64,000 nucleotides of DNA from a virus, in IMG/VR virus record IMGVR_UViG_3300032177_000008, positions 1 to 64,000 of that record. One strand, written 5' to 3'. Under the pieces are notes generated by a model. It ran no database searches. It worked only from the letters and a program-made list of their open reading frames with translations, and was not told where the DNA came from. Below, in pieces: positions 15,375-21,945 of this stretch. How positions within the stretch are numbered: position 1 is the stretch's first letter; every line of letters begins with the position of its first letter. The translations under genes were made by a program, and so were the position numbers.

Positions 15375-15884
15375 ATGAAAAAAAGACCATGTGCGTGGCA
15401 GGGAACTGTCATCAATGCCGTTGTAAAAGAGATTCTACCAAAAGTAATTATTTGGGTAAATGATCCTAGCGTACATCCAAATGAGATTGGCTTGGAGTTA
15501 AGGGAAGCTATTGAAGACGGCTGCGATAATGACGGTTATGATATTTCAAGGAATCTAGAAAAGAACTCTGGGTGGGGTTCTGATTCTGAGTTAGTTGAGA
15601 TTCTAGATGATGTGGCCTGGATACAAAACCAGCAGCATAAAGCGCTTGTCGCGAAGTGGGTTGAAGACGAAAATATCAAGCCACTTTATAAGGTGAAAGA
15701 TAAAGTCCTTCATCGTGGGCGGTTAATAGAAAAGGATTATCAGGCTGTAATTTCTGCAGTGGATACTACCCATGCAAAGTACACTCTTTTCATCGAAGAG
15801 TTGGGGCATGTCATGAAGGGCATGGGGGTGCAGGGAGTTATTGTTAATTTTGAGGATGTGAAACCTCTGGAAGGGAAGTCATGA
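15375..15884 (+). CDS. hypothetical protein preceding the Rad50-like ATPase
   Basis: 169 aa. The C-terminal half (YKVKDKVLHRGRLIEKDYQAVISAVDTTHAKYTLFI) reads as a beta-rich SH3/Tudor-like segment; the N-terminal half is helical. It overlaps the Rad50-like gene by ATGA, so the two are co-translated and may act together. Not a Mre11/SbcD-like phosphoesterase. Confidence 0.65.
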   Translation: MKKRPCAWQGTVINAVVKEILPKVIIWVNDPSVHPNEIGLELREAIEDGCDNDGYDISRNLEKNSGWGSDSELVEILDDVAWIQNQQHKALVAKWVEDENIKPLYKVKDKVLHRGRLIEKDYQAVISAVDTTHAKYTLFIEELGHVMKGMGVQGVIVNFEDVKPLEGKS

Positions 15885-17635
15885 TCACACAATTACAACT
15901 CAGTTATTTTCGTGGAGTGAAAGAGCGTACTCTTGCGTTTAATCCAGGTCAGAATCGCATTGAGGGCCCGAACGAGAGTGGGAAGTCTACAGTGGCAGAG
16001 GCTTTTGCATTTGCGCTTTATGGAGTGGATGTAGGAGGTGGGAAGAACCCTGATCACCTGATTCATCATGGCCAAGATACGACCACAGTTGCTCTTTCAA
16101 CAGACAAGGCTGTTTTTGTTCGCAAGAAGAAAAGAGGCCAAACATCGACTGTAGAGCTTCAGCGTCCTGGGTTTCCAGCGATCAAGATGACTCAGACAGA
16201 GCTTACGGCTTTGCTTGGGATGGATTATGATTTAGCTGCGAGTGCGATCTTTGTGGGTTACTTTATGGGATTGACACCAGAGCGGCGGATTGCGGTGATT
16301 AATGAGGCAGTGAAAATCGATCGGAAGGCATTGCTTACAAGTCATCTTTCTAATGTAGAGATTCCATGGAAGTTGATTAAGCTGGTTAATACTAAGGTGG
16401 ATGCAGAGGCAGTGGCCAGGGAAAGACGAGCTTTGCAGAATCTCTATTCAGCTAATCAAGGAGCAATTCGGGAGTTAGATGCGGTTTTATCGAACTCGGA
16501 CACAAATGTTTCTCCAGAAGAGGCAACCAAGTTAGAAGATTTGCTTATGCAACTTCAGGGGAAGGTGGATTTGTATTCTGCTTATGAAGTACAGGCGCGA
16601 GACTTTCAATATGCACACTCTTTGCATCAAACGGCAGTGACTGCTTATGAGTGGAACCTGGCTCACTTTAAGAAGCTGAATGCTGAGCTAGCAGCATTGG
16701 GGGGTGCACCTAATTATCGAGAGAAGGAATGGGAGGATAAGTTAGCTCATCTGACGAGTGAACTAAACTCAGCGAGAATGCAATACAAGCAGAAGCCTCT
16801 CGCACCTGTACTGAAAGAACACTTGTCTGATCAGAGCTGTCCGCGGTGTGGTCAGATGGTGAGCGATAAGTTGAAAGCCTCTATTTTGGCTGAGCGAGAA
16901 GCGAAGCTGATTGAGTTTAATCAACTTGAACGAGAGATTGAGGATCATAACCAGGCCGTACAAAACACGGTAGAGATGCTTGAGAGCCAAGCAAAGCGTA
17001 TTGCACAAGAATCATCTGATTTAAAATCCGAGCATGCAGTTTGGATGGAAAGAACGATAAGTATTAGAAATCAACTTAAAACCCTCAATCCTATTGCTCC
17101 TAATGTAGCACCGGTAGCACCTTTATCTCCTTGGCCTATTGAGGAAGCGGAGAACAATAAAAAATACTTATTTATTACAAGTGGGAGGATTCAAGCAGCA
17201 AAGATTTTTATCGAGAAGAGCGCGTCCAATCGGGCTAAACTCGGGACTTTGGGCCAATCGTCTGCTGATCTAGCGATTCAAATTCAATCGCTTGCCGCGG
17301 TGGAAGGAGTTCTTAAGGCACTCCCAGAAGTCGAGCTCTTAGAGACAATCGAAAAGATTCAGTTACCAGGAGTGAATGTGAAGATTGAGGAAGGCCAGCT
17401 TCAGATCAGTGTTGGAGACATTCCGTATCATTCACTTTCTTCGGGGAGACGGATGAAGACGGACTTCCTGTGGTCAAGATGTATTCAATCGCTTTTGAAG
17501 ACTCCTCCTGGGTTCTACTTTTGTGATAATGCAGATTTGGTGGATTCATTTAAGGGATTTCTTCCTGAGGGTAGCCAAGTCTTCCTCGCAAGTGTTAAAT
17601 CTAATTTGACGGAGTTACAGGTGGTTTCGTTATAA
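15881..17635 (+). CDS. Rad50/SbcC-like ATPase
   Basis: 584 aa. Residues 1-60 hold the ABC-type Walker A, IEGPNESGKSTVAEAFAFALYG. The middle is coiled coil with a zinc-hook-like CPRC (SDQSCPRCGQMV, around residue 317). Near the C-terminus come a signature-like LSSGRRMKTDF and a Walker B-like GFYFCDNADLVD. The overall layout is head, coiled coil, hook, coiled coil, head, shorter than cellular SbcC. Such ATPases hold DNA ends together, normally with an Mre11/SbcD nuclease; no such gene is in the window. Walker B has Asn after the first Asp instead of Glu, which may lower ATPase activity. Confidence 0.85.
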   Translation: MITQLQLSYFRGVKERTLAFNPGQNRIEGPNESGKSTVAEAFAFALYGVDVGGGKNPDHLIHHGQDTTTVALSTDKAVFVRKKKRGQTSTVELQRPGFPAIKMTQTELTALLGMDYDLAASAIFVGYFMGLTPERRIAVINEAVKIDRKALLTSHLSNVEIPWKLIKLVNTKVDAEAVARERRALQNLYSANQGAIRELDAVLSNSDTNVSPEEATKLEDLLMQLQGKVDLYSAYEVQARDFQYAHSLHQTAVTAYEWNLAHFKKLNAELAALGGAPNYREKEWEDKLAHLTSELNSARMQYKQKPLAPVLKEHLSDQSCPRCGQMVSDKLKASILAEREAKLIEFNQLEREIEDHNQAVQNTVEMLESQAKRIAQESSDLKSEHAVWMERTISIRNQLKTLNPIAPNVAPVAPLSPWPIEEAENNKKYLFITSGRIQAAKIFIEKSASNRAKLGTLGQSSADLAIQIQSLAAVEGVLKALPEVELLETIEKIQLPGVNVKIEEGQLQISVGDIPYHSLSSGRRMKTDFLWSRCIQSLLKTPPGFYFCDNADLVDSFKGFLPEGSQVFLASVKSNLTELQVVSL

Positions 17636-17639
17636 TTTT

Positions 17640-17668
17640 ACTGGGGCTGTGAAAGCAGCTCCAGTTTA
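17640..17668 (+). terminator. hairpin terminator after the Rad50-like gene
   Basis: ACTGGGGCTG pairs with CAGCTCCAGT around TGAAAG, followed by TTATAT. The stem is 9-10 bp with one mismatch. Confidence 0.55.
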
Positions 17669-17686
17669 TATAGGGGATTAGAATAA

Positions 17687-17875
17687 ATGTTTATTCACTT
17701 TCAACTTCAAGCATGGATGGTAATTTTAGCGGTATGGCTAATTGGGTGTTTTATCGCCATAATCACCGATAAAACTACGGGTTATGGTCGCGGACTTCAA
17801 GGACTTGTTTTGTCGGGAATATGGTCTGGAATCATCATGGTTGGGACAATTATTTATTTAGTGGTGAGGGGATGA
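17687..17875 (+). CDS. two-span membrane protein
   Basis: 62 aa with hydrophobic segments at about 4-27 and 40-60 and a short Gly-rich loop (DKTTGYGRG). Ribosome binding site GGGGATTAG before the ATG. Ends on an overlap with the next gene. Confidence 0.6.
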   Translation: MFIHFQLQAWMVILAVWLIGCFIAIITDKTTGYGRGLQGLVLSGIWSGIIMVGTIIYLVVRG

Positions 17876-18156
17876 TGCGACCCAAAATAAAATGGATTAA
17901 AAACGATCCGAAGAAATACAGCTATTTTCAAGAGGGTAGTGTTTTCCTTGTTGCGCTTCAAACTGGAAAGACCGGCGGACTATATGGATGGGACTTCGAT
18001 GTAGTTGAATTTGACTCTGATGAAGATGGCGCATCACTTTGGTACCGTGGAAAAGAGGCAATTTACGATTCCTGGGTTTGGAGTGACTTTGAATATTTCA
18101 TGTTGCTCGAGGGAGAAATGCCTACTAGCTCTCCGAGCGAGGAGGAGGAAAGATGA
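17872..18156 (+). CDS. hypothetical acidic protein
   Basis: 94 aa, start at 17872 (GAGGGG just upstream) rather than 17821. Aromatic- and acid-rich (YGWDFDVVEFDSDEDG, WSDFEYFMLLEGE) with an EEEER tail. Possibly a DNA mimic or inhibitor by composition, which is speculation. Confidence 0.55.
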   Translation: MMRPKIKWIKNDPKKYSYFQEGSVFLVALQTGKTGGLYGWDFDVVEFDSDEDGASLWYRGKEAIYDSWVWSDFEYFMLLEGEMPTSSPSEEEER

Positions 18157-18338
18157 CTCAGCTTGAGAAGTTGGCGTATGAGTATTCAACAGCGGATGAA
18201 AAATACCGATCGTCTTATGATGGATACATCGCAGGATTCAAAGCGGCGAGGGAAGATGCGTATGACATAGTTGTTGAACATACGGGAAAATTTATAGCTG
18301 AGTTAAGATTCGTGGGCGAGGAGGATGCCAATGACTAG
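18153..18338 (+). CDS. small helical protein, paralogue 1 of 3
   Basis: 61 aa: LEKLAYEYS, then YIAGFKAAREDAYDIV. The LEK-x-AYE and AGFK-x-ARE elements recur in the next gene and in part in the third. Coupled by ATGA. Unknown function. Confidence 0.6.
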   Translation: MTQLEKLAYEYSTADEKYRSSYDGYIAGFKAAREDAYDIVVEHTGKFIAELRFVGEEDAND

Positions 18339-18543
18339 ACTTGAAAAATTTGCCTACGAGCACGCAAAGCATAGCCACGCTTTCCCTTATACCTATAATG
18401 GAGTGTTTGACGCCGAACGCGAAGCCTTCATCGCGGGATTTAAGAAGGCTAGGGAACTGGCACTGAGCAAGTTTGGTGATGGTAATGCCTATAGCATATT
18501 AGACGTTTTAAACAATCTGGGCGAGGAGGATGCGGATGACTGA
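18331..18543 (+). CDS. small helical protein, paralogue 2 of 3
   Basis: 70 aa from the ATG at 18331 (GAGGAGGATG upstream). LEKFAYEHA and FIAGFKKARELAL align with the previous protein, with an added ~10-residue insert between them. Both end in LGEEDA-D or VGEEDAND, showing duplication of the whole gene. Confidence 0.6.
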   Translation: MTRLEKFAYEHAKHSHAFPYTYNGVFDAEREAFIAGFKKARELALSKFGDGNAYSILDVLNNLGEEDADD

Positions 18544-18694
18544 ACAAGAAGCAAAAAGTAGGTCTGCGACGGCGCTTCTCAGTGGGTGTACTATCGGTAT
18601 CGGTACATCTTTGGTAGATGTAGTTGCTGCTGCAATTCTCCAAGCCTTTGAAGACGGAAAGAAAGCAAGAGAACTAGAGCTCTATGAAAGGTAA
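18536..18694 (+). CDS. small helical protein, diverged paralogue 3
   Basis: 52 aa starting on an 8-bp overlap with the previous gene. MTEQEAKSRSAT and a C-terminal QAFEDGKKARELELYE resemble the paralogues' FKKARELA end. A middle stretch is hydrophobic and Gly-rich, so it might insert in a membrane. Confidence 0.5.
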   Translation: MTEQEAKSRSATALLSGCTIGIGTSLVDVVAAAILQAFEDGKKARELELYER

Positions 18695-18701
18695 GTGTTA
18701 G

Positions 18702-18977
18702 ATGAAGGTTACTGATTTAATTAAGGCACTAAAAGAAGCCAATGAATTGTTTATAAAGAAACATAAAGAACCTCTTGAGATATTCGATTTGGTGTTTAAT
18801 GAGGATGATTATGATGGAGACATGAAGATAGAGGCTTGCGGTGAAGTGGCCTATGAAGATAATATTTTTGGACAAGGCACAAAACGTGGTAGAGGACCTA
18901 AGTGTCATATCAGAGTCCATTTTATATGTGATAATGATGAAGTGATTGCTCGAAAAGTAACAATTGAAAAGGATTAG
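18702..18977 (+). CDS. hypothetical acidic protein
   Basis: 91 aa, last gene before the structured RNA region. Acidic (FNEDDYDGDMKIEAC) with an RGRGPKC turn and a beta-like C-terminus. The TAG stop ends three bases before the first RNA domain. Confidence 0.6.
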   Translation: MKVTDLIKALKEANELFIKKHKEPLEIFDLVFNEDDYDGDMKIEACGEVAYEDNIFGQGTKRGRGPKCHIRVHFICDNDEVIARKVTIEKD

Positions 18978-18979
18978 TT

Positions 18980-19093
18980 TATCTCGGCGATGTGGAAGGA
19001 CACATAGCGCAAGCAGGTGATCTGGCCCTGAGTAGGTGAAATACCCGAAAGGAATAAGGTGCCTTAGTCGGTACTCAAGCCCGGCCCGAGATA
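18980..19093 (+). ncRNA. structured RNA domain 1, unknown class
   Basis: The 114-nt segment is closed by TATCTCGG/CCGAGATA (8 bp). Inside it are the hairpin ATGTG-GAAGGA-CACAT, the small hairpin CAG-GTGAT-CTG, and GGC plus TGAGTA pairing with TACTCA plus GCC, which encloses a GGT-GAAAT-ACC hairpin and a CCGA..TCGG arm with AAGG/CCTT. This is far more pairing than flanking coding DNA shows. I do not recognise it as tmRNA, RNase P, 6S or a known riboswitch. Strand is inferred from the neighbouring tRNA-like element. Confidence 0.55.
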
Positions 19094-19096
19094 ATG

Positions 19097-19176
19097 GTAG
19101 TGGGTGCCTAGGATGCAAGGGTTAACAGCTCCCAAAGTCCGACGCCTAGTTAATGCAGCGGTTAGCAGCCCACTAC
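19097..19176 (+). ncRNA. structured RNA domain 2, unknown class
   Basis: 80 nt closed by GTAGTGGG/CCCACTAC (8 bp). Internal pairs: CTAGG with CCTAG, the hairpin GGG-TTAACAGCT-CCC and a TGC-GCA mini-hairpin. It starts three bases after domain 1 and ends 11 bp before the tRNA-like element, so all may be one transcript. No open reading frame covers it. Confidence 0.5.
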
Positions 19177-19187
19177 TTATTTAACAT

Positions 19188-19303
19188 CCCAGGGTAGCTC
19201 AGTTGGTAGAGCATTTGCTGATTAGAGAGGTACCGGTACTCTGCAGAAGGTCATGAACTTCTGTTTCAGCGGGAGGTCAGTGGTTCGAATCCACTCCCTG
19301 GGG
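19188..19303 (+). tRNA. tRNA-like element with enlarged anticodon region
   Basis: Perfect acceptor CCCAGGG/CCCTGGG, TA at 8-9, D arm GCTC-AGTTGGTA-GAGC, and T arm AGTGG-TTCGAAT-CCACT are all canonical. Between A26 and the T arm there are about 62 nt instead of about 22. TTTGC can pair with either GCAGA or GCGGG; both are followed by AGGTCA, which suggests an internal duplication or an intron-like insert. Extra pairs TTTGCTGA/TCAGCGGG and CAGAAG/CTTCTG are possible. No CCA is encoded and the anticodon cannot be assigned. Confidence 0.5.
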
Positions 19304-19329
19304 TCAATACCAATAACAAGGAAAAAATA

Positions 19330-19650
19330 ATGATTAGTTTGATTCTGTTTTTAATGGGCAGTGCCCAGGCAAGTACTATGCTCACCTCTTTTAGTGAGTC
19401 GAATGTGGTATACGATCCCGTTTCTCGCACAGTGATCCATCTACCGTACAAATCTTATTGGAGTTGTACATCACAGAGTCCAGTGATTTATTGTTCGCGC
19501 ACAGAGCCTAGGTTCTGTGCAATGGAAGTAAGAACCTATTATTGCTGTGCAGATTGGTATATCCCTCTAGTGGATATTTTCTCTGAGTGGTCCTGTTACT
19601 CAGATGAGTATATGCCTAGATTTCGTAATCCAGTGATAATCGATCAGTAA
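19330..19650 (+). CDS. secreted cysteine-rich protein
   Basis: 106 aa. The N-terminus MISLILFLMGSAQAS is a signal peptide with a likely AQA-S cleavage. The mature part has eight Cys, including SCTSQSPVIYC, FCAMEV and YYCCADW, so disulfides in the periplasm or outside are expected. The gene follows the tRNA-like element by 26 bp. Function unknown; an envelope-acting or superinfection role is possible. Confidence 0.7.
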   Translation: MISLILFLMGSAQASTMLTSFSESNVVYDPVSRTVIHLPYKSYWSCTSQSPVIYCSRTEPRFCAMEVRTYYCCADWYIPLVDIFSEWSCYSDEYMPRFRNPVIIDQ

Positions 19651-19683
19651 ATTTCATATATAATTATATATGAAAAAATAAGT

Positions 19684-20259
19684 CTAAAACTCAGGGAGTG
19701 CTTCTACGGAGGCACTCCCATTTCCTCTTAAGTACCAAAGCACGTTCATGGGGCTGTCGAATAGCACTCCTGCGTTAGAATGCCTAGACAGAATCTCATT
19801 CTTAGTCCACTTCGATCGGTGGATTTCATAGTCGTTCCCGCCCCAGGCTCCCTGTTCTAAATTAGAATAGGAGAAGAACAGGTGCTTACAGTGCGCTACC
19901 ATCCAATCAAGTGCCCCCAGGGCTTGAGGCTTCTCTAGGTGTTCCAAGACTTCTACAATAAACCCGAGGTCATAATATTGGGTATCCTTCTTTAAAAGGG
20001 CGCAAGCTTCGCCGATCTCCACAGAATTGTAATGATCCCAGAATGGATTACGATATTTTAGAAAACCCTCAATCCCGCGGATCTTGAGCTTCCAGTCTTT
20101 TTGCTCAATACGCTGCCGGTAAAGATCTGTATGAAAGCGGGTGAGCGCCCCCCACTGGCCATAGCCAATCCCCACATCAAGCACAGTCGTGAGTTCAGGC
20201 TCGATCTCATAGAGCTTCTTTAGAACAGGTGGGATGTATTCATAGCAAGAAAATGGCAT
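19684..20259 (-). CDS. SAM-dependent methyltransferase
   Basis: 191 aa, class I Rossmann-type. Motif I is VLDVGIGYGQWG (residues about 27-38), an acidic partner IEGFLKYRNPFW follows, and FIVEVLEHLEKPQAL is the motif IV/post-motif region seen in small-molecule and sugar or lipid methyltransferases. It lacks the DPPY/NPPY of adenine-DNA enzymes, so DNA is an unlikely target. The C-terminus HRSKWTKNEI fits Methyltransf_11/23-type proteins. It is an isolated leftward gene. A substrate linked to the glycosyltransferases at 52 kb is possible. Confidence 0.75.
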   Translation of the reverse strand: MPFSCYEYIPPVLKKLYEIEPELTTVLDVGIGYGQWGALTRFHTDLYRQRIEQKDWKLKIRGIEGFLKYRNPFWDHYNSVEIGEACALLKKDTQYYDLGFIVEVLEHLEKPQALGALDWMVAHCKHLFFSYSNLEQGAWGGNDYEIHRSKWTKNEILSRHSNAGVLFDSPMNVLWYLRGNGSASVEALPEF

Positions 20260-20313
20260 AAAAGTATCTTACCCTACTAGCGTAATTTTTGCCTAGCTGG
20301 TAATCTAAAGACT

Positions 20314-20547
20314 ATGAAAACCGAAGAAGAAAAATTCTTGACCGGTCAAATAAAATGCTCAGGGGTGAACTGTACTGCGAAAGGATACTTTCGATATGGA
20401 GTTTGTCGCAAATGTCGTCCAGCGTGCACTCAGTGTCATAACAAGATGGCTTCGCCTCCTTGGAAAACCATCTGTAAAATCTGTAAGCGAGCCGCCAAAA
20501 GAGCAGGTACTTATGGTGTCGACGACCCCGACACCATCAACGGTTAA
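20314..20547 (+). CDS. zinc-finger protein
   Basis: 77 aa with CSGVNC, CRKCRPACTQCHNKM and CKICKRAAKRAG, enough Cys for two or three zinc sites, and a basic stretch typical of nucleic-acid binding. It overlaps the endolysin start by 35 bp in another frame. Confidence 0.6.
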   Translation: MKTEEEKFLTGQIKCSGVNCTAKGYFRYGVCRKCRPACTQCHNKMASPPWKTICKICKRAAKRAGTYGVDDPDTING

Positions 20548-21046
20548 ACGTTTTAGTATTCCAACTCCAATGGATGAAGAACAAAAGCTAAGCCTTCTCT
20601 ACCCTCCATTCGCGGAAGAGGTTAGAGGTTTTCTAGAAGCAGCTCGTAAACAATATTTAACGGTGGGTATTTTTTGTGGCCTTCGCACATTTGAAGAACA
20701 AGATCGTCTATTTGCTCAAGGAAGAACTGCCCCTGGTGGTATTGTTACTAAAGCTCGTGCTGGTCATAGCTATCATAATTATGGTCTCGCTGTGGATATA
20801 TGTTTCGATAGTCACCCTACCGAGTCCGGGTGGCAGTGGTCATGGGATCCTCGATTTTCTTGGAACCGTCTTGCTCTTTTAGGTCAGAGTAGGGGATTAG
20901 AGTCAGCCTACTTTTGGGCACAGTTTCCAGAAAGTCCACATTTTCAGAAGACTTATGGATTTTCAACGCAGAAGTATTTAAGTCTTTATGTAGTAGGCGG
21001 TCTCCCAGCGGTTTGGAAGGAGGTCGACAATATTCGGAAAAATTAA
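20513..21046 (+). CDS. endolysin, M15-family L-Ala-D-Glu/D-Ala-D-Ala-type peptidase
   Basis: 177 aa from the ATG at 20513. The VanY/M15 catalytic pattern is visible: FCGLRTFEEQDRLFAQGR (substrate and zinc arm), HSYHNYGLAVDI with H88 and D95 as metal ligands, and the terminal His in SPHFQK. This fits the T5-endolysin-like M15_4 group that cuts peptidoglycan peptides. An upstream ATG (20396) would add unlike sequence overlapping the zinc-finger gene and was not chosen; 20570 is another possible start. No holin was identified next to it. Confidence 0.85.
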   Translation: MVSTTPTPSTVKRFSIPTPMDEEQKLSLLYPPFAEEVRGFLEAARKQYLTVGIFCGLRTFEEQDRLFAQGRTAPGGIVTKARAGHSYHNYGLAVDICFDSHPTESGWQWSWDPRFSWNRLALLGQSRGLESAYFWAQFPESPHFQKTYGFSTQKYLSLYVVGGLPAVWKEVDNIRKN

Positions 21047-21051
21047 AAAAC

Positions 21052-21276
21052 ATGAAAATAAAACGACCAGTATTATTATTGCGACCTGTATTTACCTACT
21101 TAAACCCTTGTGGTCCATGTCCGTCGACTCGGGGGAGTGACCCAGAATCAGAAGACATTCTTTCTTGGCCGGATGGCTCAGAGGGGAAAAACGACTTTAG
21201 TTGTGCTTGGCGTAAAAAAGGATTTTGCGTAGGTTGGGCGAAGAAACTAGGAACTTGTGAAAGGAAATATGACTGA
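21052..21276 (+). CDS. hypothetical Cys-containing protein
   Basis: 74 aa with NPCGPCPSTRG and later paired Cys (CAWRKKGFCVGW, LGTCER). Residues CGPCP and the high Trp/Gly content suggest a metal- or disulfide-stabilised small fold. It starts five bases after the endolysin stop. The upstream in-frame ATG at 20914 lies inside the endolysin gene. Confidence 0.6.
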   Translation: MKIKRPVLLLRPVFTYLNPCGPCPSTRGSDPESEDILSWPDGSEGKNDFSCAWRKKGFCVGWAKKLGTCERKYD

Positions 21277-21445
21277 GAATAGCTGTCTTAAGTGTGGGGG
21301 AGATGGGTATTACAAATGCATGGTCTTGCTGAGGACTCAGCCATGCCTAGAATGCAAAAAGGAGACACATGATGCAGAACGACTTGTTCGAGGGGCCGGT
21401 GGGGGCGAGGATCCAAAACTTACGCCACCAGAAGACATTTTTTGA
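21269..21445 (+). CDS. zinc-knuckle peptide (DnaJ-type repeats)
   Basis: 58 aa: CLKCGGDGYYKC and CLECKKETH look like a minimal DnaJ central-domain zinc site. The start overlaps the previous gene by 8 bp. Its last ~25 codons overlap the next gene in another frame, so the exact end or start of one of them could differ. Confidence 0.5.
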   Translation: MTENSCLKCGGDGYYKCMVLLRTQPCLECKKETHDAERLVRGAGGGEDPKLTPPEDIF

Positions 21446-21704
21446 AAAAGAACTCAGACGAATCAAGGCAGAACTCAACGATACAATTCGTGAGGGGACG
21501 AGCGTTGCGATTAATGAGAGCCGCACCCTTTTCCTTTGCCAGCTCCCAAGCGGAAGACACTATATCTACCAGGCCGATATTCAAGGATCTAAACACGTTA
21601 ATCCATTATTTGAATTTCTAGCTGTTGATCTAAATCAGTTAGAAGAAGCGGTTCGAGTTCTTAAGGAGACACACTATGAAAAACCCCACGGAGCTTTCCC
21701 CTGA
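21369..21704 (+). CDS. hypothetical protein
   Basis: 111 aa; AAAGGAGACAC precedes the double ATG. Helical N-terminus (RIQNLRHQKTFFEKELRRIKAEL), then a beta-rich half. No family recognised. Overlaps its neighbours at both ends. Confidence 0.6.
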   Translation: MMQNDLFEGPVGARIQNLRHQKTFFEKELRRIKAELNDTIREGTSVAINESRTLFLCQLPSGRHYIYQADIQGSKHVNPLFEFLAVDLNQLEEAVRVLKETHYEKPHGAFP

Positions 21705-21945
21705 GCAAGAACCTATTCTTGCGGTGATTGCAGCCAACCTTAAAAAGCATTTCCCTTCAGACGGGAACCCCATCAAACAAATCATGGATATTCAGGATGC
21801 GAGTACGCATCTCCTGGCCCAGCAGATCGCAGTTTGTACTGCATTGGGTAAAAATCGGGAAGATTATCTTAAAAATAGGTTAGAGCTATTAGTGGTACTT
21901 GTAAGAAAATATGAAGATTTGATTAATAAAAGGAAAGAGCAATGA
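21676..21945 (+). CDS. hypothetical helical protein
   Basis: 89 aa, all-helical by eye. It overlaps the previous gene by 29 bp and the YhaM-like gene by ATGA, which ties it to that gene in translation. Confidence 0.6.
   Translation: MKNPTELSPEQEPILAVIAANLKKHFPSDGNPIKQIMDIQDASTHLLAQQIAVCTALGKNREDYLKNRLELLVVLVRKYEDLINKRKEQ

Noticed and set aside
18980-19093. Hammerhead ribozyme (CTGAGTA ... CGAAA ... GTC)
   Set aside because: The conserved CUGANGA box is not met and these bases are better paired as TGAGTA/TACTCA.
18449-19451. Minus-strand ORFs of 61-129 aa across the small-protein and RNA region
   Set aside because: They run opposite coupled plus-strand genes or through the structured RNAs and lack ribosome binding sites.
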